A stretch of DNA of 64,000 nt from Bog-532 sp963833835 (GCA_963833835.1 CAWHZI010000017.1:211352-275351); one strand, 5' to 3'. Counted from the stretch's first letter, positions 51,804 to 59,896 are shown. Numbers and translations: made by a program. The notes: generated by a model from the letters alone, not told the origin.

Positions 51804-52482
51804 CCCGGCGCCGGTGGTCACGGTGGACGAGGTCGTCCGCACGTTCGGGACCGGGCACACCGCCACGCGGGCCCTGCGCGGGGTCTCGTTCACGGTCCCG
51901 GCGGGCGAGCTGGTGGCCCTGCGCGGACGGTCCGGCTCCGGCAAGACCACCTTGCTGAACATCGTCGGCGGCCTCGACCGTCCCGACCAGGGCCGGGTCC
52001 AGGTGGCCGGGCACGATGTCACCGCGCTGCCCGAACGAGAGCGGCTGCGGTTGCGGCGGGAGACGGTGGCGTTCATCTTCCAGTCGTTCGGCCTGATTCC
52101 GATCCTGTCGGCGGCCGAGAACGTCGGGGTCCCGCTGCGGATCGCCGGCCGCCCGGCGGGCGAGAGGGAGGAACGGGTCCGGCTCATGCTGGACATCGTC
52201 GGCCTCAGCCCGCATGCGCGGCAGCGGCCAGCGGAACTGTCCGGCGGCCAGCAGCAGCGGGTCGCGATCGCCCGGGCCCTGGCCGGCCGCCCTGACGTCC
52301 TGCTGGCGGACGAGCCGACCGGCCAGCTCGACTCCGAGACGGCCAAGCAGATCATGCGCCTGCTGCGGGTCGTCGTGCGGTCCGAGCGGGTGACCGCCCT
52401 GGTCGCCACCCACGACCCGAACCTCATCGACCTGGCCGACCGGGTCCTGTACCTGGAAGACGGTCAGATCCGGGCCGGCTGA
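51790..52482 (+). CDS. ABC transporter ATP-binding protein (LolD/MacB type)
   Basis: This 230-residue ATPase core has ALRGRSGSGKTTLLNIVGGL (Walker A), FIFQSFGLIPILSAAENVGV (Q-loop), AELSGGQQQRVAIARALAG (signature), VLLADEPTGQLDSETAKQIM (Walker B) and ALVATHDPNLIDLADRVLYL (H-loop). The GTG at 51790 overlaps the first ATPase gene; an ATG two codons later is an alternative. Two ATPases with two permeases suggest a heteromeric exporter, or two exporters sharing a transcript. It overlaps the convergent DHA2 exporter gene by 19 bp. Confidence 0.9.
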   Translation: MTMTDPAPVVTVDEVVRTFGTGHTATRALRGVSFTVPAGELVALRGRSGSGKTTLLNIVGGLDRPDQGRVQVAGHDVTALPERERLRLRRETVAFIFQSFGLIPILSAAENVGVPLRIAGRPAGEREERVRLMLDIVGLSPHARQRPAELSGGQQQRVAIARALAGRPDVLLADEPTGQLDSETAKQIMRLLRVVVRSERVTALVATHDPNLIDLADRVLYLEDGQIRAG

Positions 52483-54011
52483 AGGGCGGGGCCGGTGACG
52501 AGAAGCCGCTCCGGCGAGCCGAGAAGCGGTAAACCGGCTGGCTTGCTGGCGTGCTGCTGCCCAGCGTTACGGGCCAGGGACAGGACCATGCCCAGCACGC
52601 AGACGCCCGCGAGGACCGCGAGCGCGGTTCGGTAGCCGCCGGTGAAGTTGTCGAGGGCCTGCGGCGAGAGGCGGGACAGGGTGCCCGCGTAGGCGGCCTG
52701 CTTCTGGCCGGGGGTCAGCGGGCTGGTCACGATGGCCAGCGACATCGCGGTGCTGACGACGTAGCCGGTGTTCTGCAGCATGGACCGGACCCCGTTGGCG
52801 ATGCCGCGCCGGCCGGGCTCGACTCCGCCCATGATCGAGGTGGTGTTCGGAGTCATAAAGATCCCCGTGCCGATGCCGACCGCGAGCAGGCAGCCGCCGA
52901 TGACCGGGTAGGCCAGCGACGGCGAGATCGTCGCGGCCAGCACGGCCAGGCCGGCGGCGGCGATCGCCATGCCGGTGCTCGACACCCAGCGCGCCGGGTA
53001 GCGCCTGGCCAGCCAGCCGGCGACCGGAGACGCCAGCACCATGCCCCCCGCCACCGGGATCACCCGCACCCCGGCCTGGAACGGGTTGGCGCCCGACGCG
53101 GCCTGCAGGTACAGCGCCATCAGCAGTACGACCGCGAAGCGTGCGATCGCCATCAGCAGGGTGCTGGCGTAGGCCATGGAGCGCTCGTGGTCGCTGAACA
53201 TCGACAGGTCGAGCATCGGGTACCGCCGGCGGTGCTCGGTGACGATAAAGGCTGGCAGCGACACCGCGAACAGCGCCCCGCCCACCACCACCAGCGGGTT
53301 CGACCAGCCGAGCGCGCCGCCCTCGGACAGGGCCAGAACCAGGCCGCCGACCAGGGTGACGGTGAGCAGCGAGCCCACCAGGTCAAACGGCTCGCGGCTG
53401 CGATGCCGCGGGTCGGCGCGCAGTGTCCGCCGGGCCCACAGCAGTCCCGCGACGCCGAACGGCACGTTGAACCAGAAGACCGCGCGCCACCCGAAGGCGG
53501 TCGCCAGGGCACCGCCGACGAGCGGCCCGGCGACCTGCGCGGCCGCCGTGGCGGTGACGTTGAAGCTCAGCCCGGTGCTCAGCAGCCGGCGGGGGAAGGC
53601 GTCGGTCAGCAGGGCGGTGGTGTTCGTGATGAGCGCAGCCGCCCCGACGGCCTGCAGGGCGCGGCAGATCGACAGGACGAAGGCGGAGGGCGCGAAACCG
53701 CAGAGCACGCTGGCGCCGGTCAAGATGGCCATCCCCACCATGTACAGACGGCGCCGGCCGACAAGGTCCGCCACCCGGCCGAACACCAGGATCAAGATGG
53801 TGTTCACCAGCATGTAGGACAGGACGATCCAGGACGCCTGCGTGGCATTGGCCGAGAAGTGCCTGGCCACCACGGGGAGCGCGACGTCAAGGGTGGAGGT
53901 GTTGGTGCCGGCCAGCAGCACACCGAGGCTGGTCACCGACAGGACCCGCCAGGCGTAACGCGCCAGCGCGGTATCGTCAGCGGCACGGCCGGTATCCGTA
54001 CCCGCACTCAT
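52464..54011 (-). CDS. MFS transporter, DHA2 (EmrB/QacA) family
   Basis: This 515-residue exporter is predicted to have 14 membrane segments. Motifs are LDVALPVVARHFSANATQAS (motif D1 region of TM1), VFGRVADLVGRRRLYMVGMA (motif A), ICRALQAVGAAALITNTTAL (motif B) and FNVTATAAAQVAGPLVGGAL (motif C, antiporter). It is proton-driven and probably exports drugs or a natural product. No regulator is adjacent, although a TTGATCAA palindrome lies 23 bp upstream of the start. It could export a product of the central locus, but it is 12 kb away. Confidence 0.9.
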   Translation of the reverse strand: MSAGTDTGRAADDTALARYAWRVLSVTSLGVLLAGTNTSTLDVALPVVARHFSANATQASWIVLSYMLVNTILILVFGRVADLVGRRRLYMVGMAILTGASVLCGFAPSAFVLSICRALQAVGAAALITNTTALLTDAFPRRLLSTGLSFNVTATAAAQVAGPLVGGALATAFGWRAVFWFNVPFGVAGLLWARRTLRADPRHRSREPFDLVGSLLTVTLVGGLVLALSEGGALGWSNPLVVVGGALFAVSLPAFIVTEHRRRYPMLDLSMFSDHERSMAYASTLLMAIARFAVVLLMALYLQAASGANPFQAGVRVIPVAGGMVLASPVAGWLARRYPARWVSSTGMAIAAAGLAVLAATISPSLAYPVIGGCLLAVGIGTGIFMTPNTTSIMGGVEPGRRGIANGVRSMLQNTGYVVSTAMSLAIVTSPLTPGQKQAAYAGTLSRLSPQALDNFTGGYRTALAVLAGVCVLGMVLSLARNAGQQHASKPAGLPLLGSPERLLVTGPALQPARI

Positions 54012-54133
54012 GCCTGGTGTCCCCGCAGCTCAATTGATCAAATATCAGCGTCTACGTTAGCCGCCGCCTCCGGGCCGCGGAACGGCAGGTCTACCCCTCG
54101 CCCGGCCTTGCGCCGGAGAGCACGCCACCCGCG

Positions 54134-54562
54134 TCACAGTGCGGCCAGGCGTGGCGCGGCCCGTTCTCCCAGTGCGCCGGCGATGTCCGGCGGCAACGGC
54201 ACGGTCGAGCCCTGGAATCCCCGGAAGGGCCAGAACGAGCTCAGCTCGGCTGCCGCGCGCAGCTCCACTCGCAGCAGCGGCGGGTCGATGCGATGGTCAA
54301 CCCTGATGTCGGTCCGCCACCGCGCGTACGGTGAGTCGCCCACCTGCCATTCGGGGTCCTCGTAGGTGGGCGCCAGGATCGTGGCCAGATAGTAGATGCC
54401 AGGCGCGTCCCGGCCCACCACCTGGAGCCAGACCCGATCTCCCGCCGCCGTCTGGTCCCGGTACCGCGGCGTCCGCCACGATCGCAGTGGCGACTCAGCC
54501 AGCGCGGCCTCCAGGTCATGCCGCTTGCTCTTGCCGCTGCCCTGGAAGATCCAGTCCGTCAT
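54134..54562 (-). CDS. EVE/PUA-like domain protein
   Basis: This 142-residue protein begins MTDWIFQGSGKSKRHDLEAA and has SWRTPRYRDQTAAGDRVWLQ, then APGIYYLATILAPTYED and FWPFRGFQGSTVPLPPDIA. This is the order of strands in EVE-domain proteins, a PUA-like fold that recognises modified bases in DNA or RNA. The fold assignment is by motif impression. No restriction partner gene is next to it. Confidence 0.72.
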   Translation of the reverse strand: MTDWIFQGSGKSKRHDLEAALAESPLRSWRTPRYRDQTAAGDRVWLQVVGRDAPGIYYLATILAPTYEDPEWQVGDSPYARWRTDIRVDHRIDPPLLRVELRAAAELSSFWPFRGFQGSTVPLPPDIAGALGERAAPRLAAL

Positions 54563-54573
54563 GCCCAGAAACG

Positions 54574-54855
54574 CTACTGCGACTCAGGCTGCTCCTGGCG
54601 CATGATGTCGAGCACCGTGTCGGTGACCACGAGGTCGGCCGCGGCCGCCTGGATCATGGCCCTGATCCCGCGAGCCAGCGTCATCTTGCTGATCGGCTGG
54701 TCGAGTTTCACGCTAGCTAGGGCCAGCCATCGATTAAGTAGCTGATAGTCGTCTGGGGTCAGGTCGACCGTGATCCGGATGGGCTTAGGGCGGGATTCCT
54801 TGGCGCGGGACTCTTTCTCAGGGCGGATCCCGCGAGGGGGCGGACCGTAAGGCAT
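54574..54855 (-). CDS. Small ribbon-helix-helix-like protein
   Basis: This 93-residue protein has a basic, Pro/Glu-rich start followed by PIRITVDLTPDDYQLLNRWL, then DQPISKMTLARGIRAMIQAA. A beta strand followed by two helices with a short turn is the pattern of ribbon-helix-helix DNA-binding proteins such as antitoxins and ParG-like proteins. No toxin gene follows directly. The EVE gene starts 11 bp after its stop, so they may be an operon. Confidence 0.6.
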   Translation of the reverse strand: MPYGPPPRGIRPEKESRAKESRPKPIRITVDLTPDDYQLLNRWLALASVKLDQPISKMTLARGIRAMIQAAAADLVVTDTVLDIMRQEQPESQ

Positions 54856-54903
54856 GAACCAAAGTCTGCGGCATGTACTGCATCTACTGCAACGGGTGCC
54901 CGG

Positions 54904-55299
54904 TCACCATGGTCCCGGGCGGGCACCGGTCACCGCGGGCCGGGGCGGTGCCTCCGTCCGGAGGGGTCCGGCTGCGGCCGCGCAGGCCGGGCAGTACCTC
55001 GTCTCGGGGACGGCCGACAGGGCATCGGTGGGGATCACCGAGCGGCACTGCTCGCAGCGGCCGAAGGAACCAGCCGTCAGCCGGGCCAGGGCCTCCTCGA
55101 CATCGGCCAGCCGGCGCCGGGCGGCCACGGTGCGCCGCAGCAGCCGTTCCGCCCCGTCACCACGGACGTCTGCGGTGGCGGCCGCGACCGCGTGGTAGGC
55201 CAGCGAAAGCTCGGTGACCTCTCGCAACCGGGCCTGCCAGCGGGCCTCCAGTAGCGACCGCCAGGCTACGGCCGGGATTGCGGTTTGTTCTCGGTGCAT
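54904..55299 (-). CDS. TraR/DksA-type zinc-finger protein
   Basis: From the ATG at 55299, with CAGGAAG upstream, this is a 131-residue protein with a helical N-terminus and the DksA zinc motif: FGRCEQCRSVIPTDALSAVP, then ETRYCPACAAA, giving CxxC and CxxC pairs. Coiled-coil-like residues (AERLLRRTVAARRRLADVEE) precede it. DksA relatives bind RNA polymerase; shorter actinobacterial ones are of unknown role. A longer reading frame up to 55389 exists but lacks support. Confidence 0.8.
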   Translation of the reverse strand: MHREQTAIPAVAWRSLLEARWQARLREVTELSLAYHAVAAATADVRGDGAERLLRRTVAARRRLADVEEALARLTAGSFGRCEQCRSVIPTDALSAVPETRYCPACAAAAGPLRTEAPPRPAVTGARPGPW

Positions 55300-55385
55300 A
55301 ACGCTTCCTGTCGATCGGCCCGTTGGCCGGGCGATGGCGCCGGCTCGCACGAGGGCGTCATGGTCAGTCGACCCCGTGGCCGTGA

Positions 55386-55499
55386 CCACGCAGTGAAGCT
55401 GGCGTGGTGACGGTGTGGAGACGGGCGCCGGGCGGCGGTGAATCCGTGGCGCTGGTAGAACGCCCGGGCCTCGGTGTTCTGCTGAAAGACATGCAGTGA
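55386..55499 (-). pseudogene. C-terminal fragment of a GNAT acetyltransferase
   Basis: Reading the minus strand from about 55499 gives LHVFQQNTEARAFYQRHGF, then TAARR, the typical end of a GNAT domain (conserved Asn, Ala-x-x-Phe-Tyr, and a GF turn). No upstream part of the enzyme is present: the PadR gene region follows. It is therefore the remnant of a deleted gene. Confidence 0.5.
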
Positions 55500-55572
55500 T
55501 TAACCCTGGCTATCGCTGGGCCGGTTGGAAGGGACTCTTGTCGGGGTCAATCAACACGTATATAAAGATGAC

Positions 55573-55905
55573 ATGAGTATGCGCCCGCTGCAGGAGCCGA
55601 CGTTCCTGATCCTGACCGCCCTCGCGGCCGGCGCCCAGCATGGCTACGGGATCATGAATGACGTCGCGCAGATCTCCGGGGACGCGGTGAAACTGCACGC
55701 CGGGACGCTGTACGCCGCGCTGGACCGGCTGACCGCGGAAGGCCTGGTCGGCGTCGACCGCGAGGAGGTCGTCGATGGCCGGCTGCGCCGCTATTACCGG
55801 CTCACCCCGCCCGGTGCGGGACGGCTGGCGGCAGAGGTCGAGCGACGGCGCAGCCAGACCGCGGTCGCGGCCCAGCGGCTGCGGCTGGCGGGCGGTACGG
55901 CGTGA
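55573..55905 (+). CDS. PadR-family transcriptional regulator
   Basis: This 110-residue PadR protein starts at ATG 55573 (MSMRPLQEPTFLILTAL). The winged helix reads AAGAQHGYGIMNDVAQISGD, then VKLHAGTLYAALDRLTAEGL and the wing RLRRYYRLTPPGAGRLAAEV. Upstream, an A/T-rich CGTATATAAAGATGAC may be its promoter/operator. The stop overlaps the next membrane-protein gene by four bases, the usual PadR-effector layout. Confidence 0.9.
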   Translation: MSMRPLQEPTFLILTALAAGAQHGYGIMNDVAQISGDAVKLHAGTLYAALDRLTAEGLVGVDREEVVDGRLRRYYRLTPPGAGRLAAEVERRRSQTAVAAQRLRLAGGTA

Positions 55906-56885
55906 ACGCGGCCCGCGGGCTGGAAGGCCGGTACCGCCGTCTGCTGGCCCTATATCCGGCCGAGCACCGGGCCGAGCACGAAGAGGAAATGCTGGGGGTG
56001 CTGATGACCGCGGCACCCGCGGGCCAGCGCCGTCCGCGGCTGGCCGAGTCGGCCGCGCTGATCGGGGGAGCGGTCCGGATCTGGCTACGGCCGGGCCGCG
56101 GCTCGGCGTTCCAGTCGTGGCAGGACGGGCTGGCCGTGGTCAGCGTCCTGCTGCCGCTGCTACTGGCCACCTACTGGGCCATCGGGGAGCTGGACACGCT
56201 CTTCACGCCCTCGCTCGCTCCGCAGACCTTCCACGCCTTGGCCTACTCAGGCGCACGGACCACCGGCCCGTGGCTCATCGTGGCCGTGCTGGCCCTGTTC
56301 CGGCTGCGGTGGACCGCGGTCGTGGTCGCCGCTGGAGCGCTCATCATGACCACGCTCGGCACCGCAACCGAGCTCAACCTGAACTTCATCAGCCCGCCGT
56401 CCATGCTCTACGCGGTTGGTCTCGGGCTGGAGATCACCGTCCTGGTGGCGTCGCCCGGGCCGAGGCGGGGACGAGCGATCCTCACCTGGAAGCACTACGT
56501 CCTGGCCGGGGTCGTGGCCGTGACCATCTCGTGGGTCAGCAACTGGCTGTGGGTGGCCCACCAGGGCCTGTCGGACGCGATCATCATCGCCGTGGCCGCA
56601 GCCGGTCTCGCCCTGCTGGCGGCGTCCGCACCGTACGGCCGGCGTAGCGCGGCGCTGCTGCTGATCCCGGGCTACTATCTGGCCCTCGGCTTCGTGGTGG
56701 CGCCGTCCATGACCGGCGCCACCCCCTTCGACAGCGGAACGTCTGGCTGGGAAGGGCTGCCCCGGATCATGCTGACCTGCGGACCGCTGGCCATAGCCGT
56801 CAGCGTCGCGATCGTCATGGCCGTCCGCTATACCCGGCGCCCCCTGCCTGCGGTCCCTCAGCCACCAGATCAGATGTTCAGCTGA
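55902..56885 (+). CDS. Multi-pass membrane protein coupled to PadR
   Basis: This 327-residue protein has the prefix domain GRYRRLLALYPAEHRAEHEE, then EMLGVLM, which often precedes membrane parts in PadR-linked genes. About seven hydrophobic segments follow (for example LAVVSVLLPLLLATYWAIG, GPWLIVAVLALFRLRW, IIIAVAAAGLALLAASAPYG). The GTG at 55902 overlaps the padR stop. The function is unknown. The membrane part and its PadR control suggest a stress- or drug-responsive protein. Confidence 0.75.
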   Translation: MNAARGLEGRYRRLLALYPAEHRAEHEEEMLGVLMTAAPAGQRRPRLAESAALIGGAVRIWLRPGRGSAFQSWQDGLAVVSVLLPLLLATYWAIGELDTLFTPSLAPQTFHALAYSGARTTGPWLIVAVLALFRLRWTAVVVAAGALIMTTLGTATELNLNFISPPSMLYAVGLGLEITVLVASPGPRRGRAILTWKHYVLAGVVAVTISWVSNWLWVAHQGLSDAIIIAVAAAGLALLAASAPYGRRSAALLLIPGYYLALGFVVAPSMTGATPFDSGTSGWEGLPRIMLTCGPLAIAVSVAIVMAVRYTRRPLPAVPQPPDQMFS

Positions 56886-56942
56886 GGGACCGGCGCAGCC
56901 GCTTGTTTGCGCTCCAGGTGCCTGCGCGCAAGACTCGCAGCC

Positions 56943-57119
56943 ATGACATCCAGCACCGATAGCAACCCCGAGGATGAGTTCGCCGACGACGAGTATGCCG
57001 ACCATGACGCCGAGGATCGTGAGCAGCCGTCGACGCCAGTAGAAATTCCCGACGATGAGCCCGCAGAAGACGTTCTCGAACAGCGCCAGGAAGTTCCGTA
57101 CCGCGAGGACGACCGGTAA
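56943..57119 (+). CDS. Small acidic protein
   Basis: From the ATG at 56943 this is a 58-residue, very acidic peptide (SNPEDEFADDEYADHDAEDR and EIPDDEPAEDVLEQRQEV, ending PYREDDR). Similar short acidic actinobacterial proteins end in an EQ-x-VP-acidic motif. The minus strand over this region looks membrane-like only because Asp/Glu codons reverse to Val/Ile/Leu codons. The function is unknown. Confidence 0.55.
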   Translation: MTSSTDSNPEDEFADDEYADHDAEDREQPSTPVEIPDDEPAEDVLEQRQEVPYREDDR

Positions 57120-57146
57120 CGCCGGTGTGCGCCGCAATGGGGCGAG

Positions 57147-57179
57147 CCTGATCGACATGCCCGAAGGCACGAGATCAGG
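57147..57179. terminator. Inverted repeat between convergent genes
   Basis: CCTGATC (57147-57153) and GATCAGG (57173-57179) are perfectly inverted with a 19-base loop, between the acidic protein gene and the convergent DUF1269 gene. It is a weak candidate for a two-way terminator. Confidence 0.4.
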
Positions 57180-57232
57180 CCGTCCTCACCGAGGGTGCCA
57201 CGGCCATAGTGACATCCCGAAGGTCAGCAGGA

Positions 57233-57742
57233 TCAGCTGACTTCCTTGGCGGCTTCCTGGACGGCTTGGTCGACGTCCTTCGTGCTCACGTTGAGCTCCT
57301 TAGCCACGTGCTTTTCGGCTTTCAGCGTCGCCTTGTCCAGAGCCTCCTCCAGCGTGCTCTCCCCGACGATGACGAGGGCGGCCTGCCCGGCGTCGATGAC
57401 CTCGCCGAACTCTTTGACATCCGACCGGGACATACCTCGCCACAAATGCCCGCCCACCCCGCCCACCGCGGCACCCACGATGGCGGAGCCGATGATCGCG
57501 GGCGGGAACAAGATGCCGACTACGGCACCCACCGCGGCGCCGCCCCACGCCCCGTGCCGGGTAGCCATCTCATCCTTGTTGACATGAACCTTGCCCGAGT
57601 GGTCCTTGGTGATCACCGCGGCATCGTAGGTACCGACCGCACCAACGGCATGGAGGTCCTTGACCCCGGCGTAGTCACTTCGTGCCGCCGCCTCGCTCGA
57701 ATAAGTGCCGATGTAGATGAAAACTGCGTCGGGCTTGGCCAT
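57233..57742 (-). CDS. DUF1269-like protein with a glycine-zipper segment
   Basis: This 169-residue protein resembles DUF1269. It has FIYIGTYSSEAAARSDYAGV, then VGTYDAAVITKDHSGKVHVN, the glycine-rich membrane hairpin RHGAWGGAAVGAVVGILFPP and IVGAAVGGVGGHLWRGM, and SRSDVKEFGEVIDAGQAALV. The tail is a charged helix (LDKATLKAEKHVAKELNVST). The ATG at 57742 follows GGCAGGA. Such proteins are probably membrane-associated stress proteins of unknown role. Confidence 0.8.
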   Translation of the reverse strand: MAKPDAVFIYIGTYSSEAAARSDYAGVKDLHAVGAVGTYDAAVITKDHSGKVHVNKDEMATRHGAWGGAAVGAVVGILFPPAIIGSAIVGAAVGGVGGHLWRGMSRSDVKEFGEVIDAGQAALVIVGESTLEEALDKATLKAEKHVAKELNVSTKDVDQAVQEAAKEVS

Positions 57743-57914
57743 CTCGTCCTGCCTTTCGGACCGCCCCCGGATATTCCGGCGGCGATGGACTAAGGACCTT
57801 CAAGTTAGCCAGCTGCCGGACGGCCCGGATCACCCTGCACGCATGAGGCGAGTGGCCAGCTGCCGGGACCGGTCACCGCGGTCAGGGGAGCGCGTTCGCG
57901 CTACGCGGCCAAGC

Positions 57915-57967
57915 TTGGTATGGCCCAACAGAGTCATCTTGGATATCGACGGGAGACCATCTGCCTT
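57915..57967 (+). repeat. 53-bp repeat, copy 1 (upstream of the whiB7-like gene)
   Basis: This segment matches 59890-59942 at about 45 of 53 positions, beginning TTGGTATGGCC and including TTGGATATCGACGG and CCATCTGC. The orientation to the downstream plus-strand gene is the same in both copies. The differences fall mostly at every third base of one frame (LVWPNxVILDIDG), which hints at a former coding sequence, but regulatory use is also possible. Confidence 0.75.
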
Positions 57968-58009
57968 CCTATCGTGCTGGTGTGCGGATCGGGCGGGATG
58001 GTTCGTTGA
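57920..58009 (+). other. Possible upstream ORF (29 codons) before the whiB7-like gene
   Basis: The ATG at 57920 opens MAQQSHLGYRRETIC, continuing to a stop at 58007-58009, 64 bp before the WhiB start. The stop lies in a small hairpin. The repeat copy at 59890 has a matching start (MAEQRHFGYRRRTIC) and a stop at 59955-59957. No strong ribosome-binding site is seen. Confidence 0.35.
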
Positions 58010-58073
58010 GCGGGTGACACCGCTCTCCGGCAGCGTCCCGACCAGCCGCCTACGGGGCAGATAGCGAGAGGGG

Positions 58074-58391
58074 ATGGTACCGATGCAGTGGCGCGATGCC
58101 ACCGTCGTTGGGATAGACACGGCAGGTTCGAGGGGCCCGGCTCTGCCAGTAGGACGTGACCTTCCTTGCCTGCAGAACCCGGAGGTGTTCTTCGCCGATT
58201 CTCCGGAGGATGTGGAGCAGGCGAAGGCCATGTGCCGGGGATGCAGGGCCAGGGTCGCCTGTCTGGCCGGAGCGCTTGAGCGCAGCGAGCCATGGGGTGT
58301 CTGGGGCGGCGAGCTGCTGATGTCCGGCGCGATCATCCCGCGCAAGCGCCCGCGCGGACGTCCTCGCAAGAGCGACGTGGCCGCTGCGTAG
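58074..58391 (+). CDS. WhiB7/WblC-like transcription factor
   Basis: This 105-residue iron-sulfur WhiB protein has four Cys ligands, one in DLPCLQNPEVFFA and three in MCRGCRARVACLAGAL. The turn motif GVWGGELL is present, and the C-terminal AT-hook RPRGRPRKS defines the WhiB7 (WblC) branch. WhiB7 binds the principal sigma factor and activates intrinsic antibiotic-resistance genes. The ATG at 58074 follows GAGAGGGG directly; an ATG at 58083 is spaced better and may be the true start. Confidence 0.9.
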   Translation: MVPMQWRDATVVGIDTAGSRGPALPVGRDLPCLQNPEVFFADSPEDVEQAKAMCRGCRARVACLAGALERSEPWGVWGGELLMSGAIIPRKRPRGRPRKSDVAAA

Positions 58392-58441
58392 GCGGTCACC
58401 GGCAGCGAAGGAGCCGCTTCGATCGCCAGCCCGGTGCGGCC

Positions 58442-59869
58442 CTATTTGGCCAGGTAACGGCTTTGGGAGGCAAGTGCGCGGTCCAGCATGCGCAACGCCG
58501 CGGGCAGTTCGGTGGTGCTGACCGCGCCGAATCCGATCACGAGGCCTGGTTGCGCCGGGAGGGTGCGGAAGCAGTCGTGCAGGCCGGATACGGCAATTCC
58601 GTGCCGGGCCGCGACTTGCAGCACCTCCTTCTCTCGGAGCCCTTCCCGCAACATGGCGGCCACGTGGAGTCCGGCGTTGGAGGCGCGGGCTGTGAGCTGG
58701 CCGGCCAGCGGGCCGGCCAGTGCCGCGGTGAGGATCTGGTGGCGGTCGGCGTAGACGCGCCTGCTGCGCCGGATGTGCTTGTCGAGCAGGCCATCTTCGA
58801 TGAAGCCGGCCAGGGCGGTCTGCATGGCAATCGGCGGATGCCAGTCGATCAGCTGTCTCAGCGCGATGACTGGCTCGGCCAGTGGGCTGGGGACTACGAC
58901 GAAGCCGAGGCGGACCGACGGGGAGAAGGTCTTGGAGAAGGAGCCCACGTACACCACCCGGCCGTTCGTATCGAGTGCCTGCAGCGGCTCCAGTGGCCGG
59001 TCGACGTAGCGGAATTCGGTGTCGTAGTCATCTTCGATGACCGCGGCGTCGTGCTGCTCCGCCCAGCGCAGTAGCGCCCTGCGCCGTGACATCGACATCG
59101 TCATGCCGAGCGGATACTGATGCGAGGGCGTGACGTACACGATGCGCGCTGAGGGGGGCAGTAGATCCACGATCAGGCCCTGGCCATCGACGGGTACGCC
59201 AACGACCTTCGCGCCGAGAGCGCCGAACAGGCGCGCCGCCGGCACATACCCGGGGTCCTCGACCGCGACACAGTCGCCCGGCTCGAGCAAGACCCGGGTG
59301 ACCAGGTCGATGCCATGCTGCGTGCCGCAGGTGACGACGACCGTGTCTTCTCGGGCCGCCACCGATCGCGACCGGGCCACCCAGCCGGCGATCGCCCGCC
59401 GAAGCCTGATCCTCCCGGCTGGGTCGCCGTACTCCCGAGCCTCGGCGGCGACGGCGGCGGCGACCCGGCGGCGCCACATGGCCGCCGGGAACAGCGCGGG
59501 ATCCGAAAGGCCCGGCCGCAGATCGAAACGGTAGCCGTACGAGGGCCGCTGGAAATACGGAGACCAGCCCGCGAACCTGGGGCTGGGGCGAAGGGCGGCC
59601 GCCGCACCCACCGCCTTTGGCGCTGCCGGGGACGCGGATGCCACCACGCTGCCGCCGCCGGCGCGGCCCTCCGCGTAGCCCTCGGCCACCAGGCGGCCAT
59701 ACGCAGTCGTCACCGTATGCCGGGACACACCGAGCTCACCGGCCAGCTGGCGGCTCGGGACGAGCTGATCTCCGGGCAGCAGGCGGCCCCCGGAAATGGC
59801 CAGGCGGAGCTGCTCGTACAGCTGCCCGGTCAGCGGCTTCCCAGATTCCGGGTCAAGGAAAATGTCCAC
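58442..59869 (-). CDS. MocR-type transcriptional regulator (GntR HTH + PLP aminotransferase fold)
   Basis: This 475-residue protein has an N-terminal GntR winged helix (QLYEQLRLAISGGRLLPGDQ, then LVPSRQLAGELGVSRHTVTT and AYGRLVAEGYAEGRAGGGS) joined by a linker to an aminotransferase-like domain. Domain marks are TVVVTCGTQHGIDLVTRVLL, VEDPGYVPAARLFGALGAKV, VTPSHQYPLGMTMSMSRRRA, IEDDYDTEFRYVDRPLEPLQ and the PLP lysine in GSFSKTFSPSVRLGF. MocR proteins sense PLP or amino-compounds. A perfect inverted repeat lies 10 bp from its GTG start, and the divergent SMP-30 operon is its likely target. Confidence 0.9.
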   Translation of the reverse strand: MDIFLDPESGKPLTGQLYEQLRLAISGGRLLPGDQLVPSRQLAGELGVSRHTVTTAYGRLVAEGYAEGRAGGGSVVASASPAAPKAVGAAAALRPSPRFAGWSPYFQRPSYGYRFDLRPGLSDPALFPAAMWRRRVAAAVAAEAREYGDPAGRIRLRRAIAGWVARSRSVAAREDTVVVTCGTQHGIDLVTRVLLEPGDCVAVEDPGYVPAARLFGALGAKVVGVPVDGQGLIVDLLPPSARIVYVTPSHQYPLGMTMSMSRRRALLRWAEQHDAAVIEDDYDTEFRYVDRPLEPLQALDTNGRVVYVGSFSKTFSPSVRLGFVVVPSPLAEPVIALRQLIDWHPPIAMQTALAGFIEDGLLDKHIRRSRRVYADRHQILTAALAGPLAGQLTARASNAGLHVAAMLREGLREKEVLQVAARHGIAVSGLHDCFRTLPAQPGLVIGFGAVSTTELPAALRMLDRALASQSRYLAK

Positions 59870-59878
59870 CTAGCGGGT

Positions 59879-59896
59879 ATACCACCGACTTGGTAT
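59879..59896. promoter_or_regulatory. Candidate MocR operator ATACCA-N6-TGGTAT
   Basis: ATACCA at 59879-59884 is perfectly inverted as TGGTAT at 59891-59896. ATACCA is the half-site known from the MocR-family regulator GabR, though there it occurs as direct repeats. The site lies 10 bp from the mocR start and overlaps copy 2 of the 53-bp repeat. Confidence 0.55.

Larger units (their letters stand above)
57743..58073. promoter_or_regulatory. Long leader region of the whiB7-like gene
   Basis: This 331-bp divergent region between the DUF1269 gene and the WhiB gene contains one copy of a 53-bp repeat (57915-57967) and a 29-codon possible upstream ORF (57920-58009). A GAGCGG/CCGCTC hairpin (58008-58025) overlaps the upstream ORF stop. 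WhiB7/WblC genes are known to have regulated leaders with an upstream ORF, so a similar layout here is meaningful, though unproven. Confidence 0.5.

Noticed and set aside
54034..54041. TTGATCAA palindrome before the DHA2 exporter
   Set aside because: An 8-bp palindrome is too short and common to call an operator without a neighbouring regulator or conservation.
56247..57170. Minus-strand frame whose start looks like a membrane protein
   Set aside because: The hydrophobic look comes from reversing Asp/Glu codons of the acidic small protein, and the rest is antisense to the PadR-linked membrane gene.
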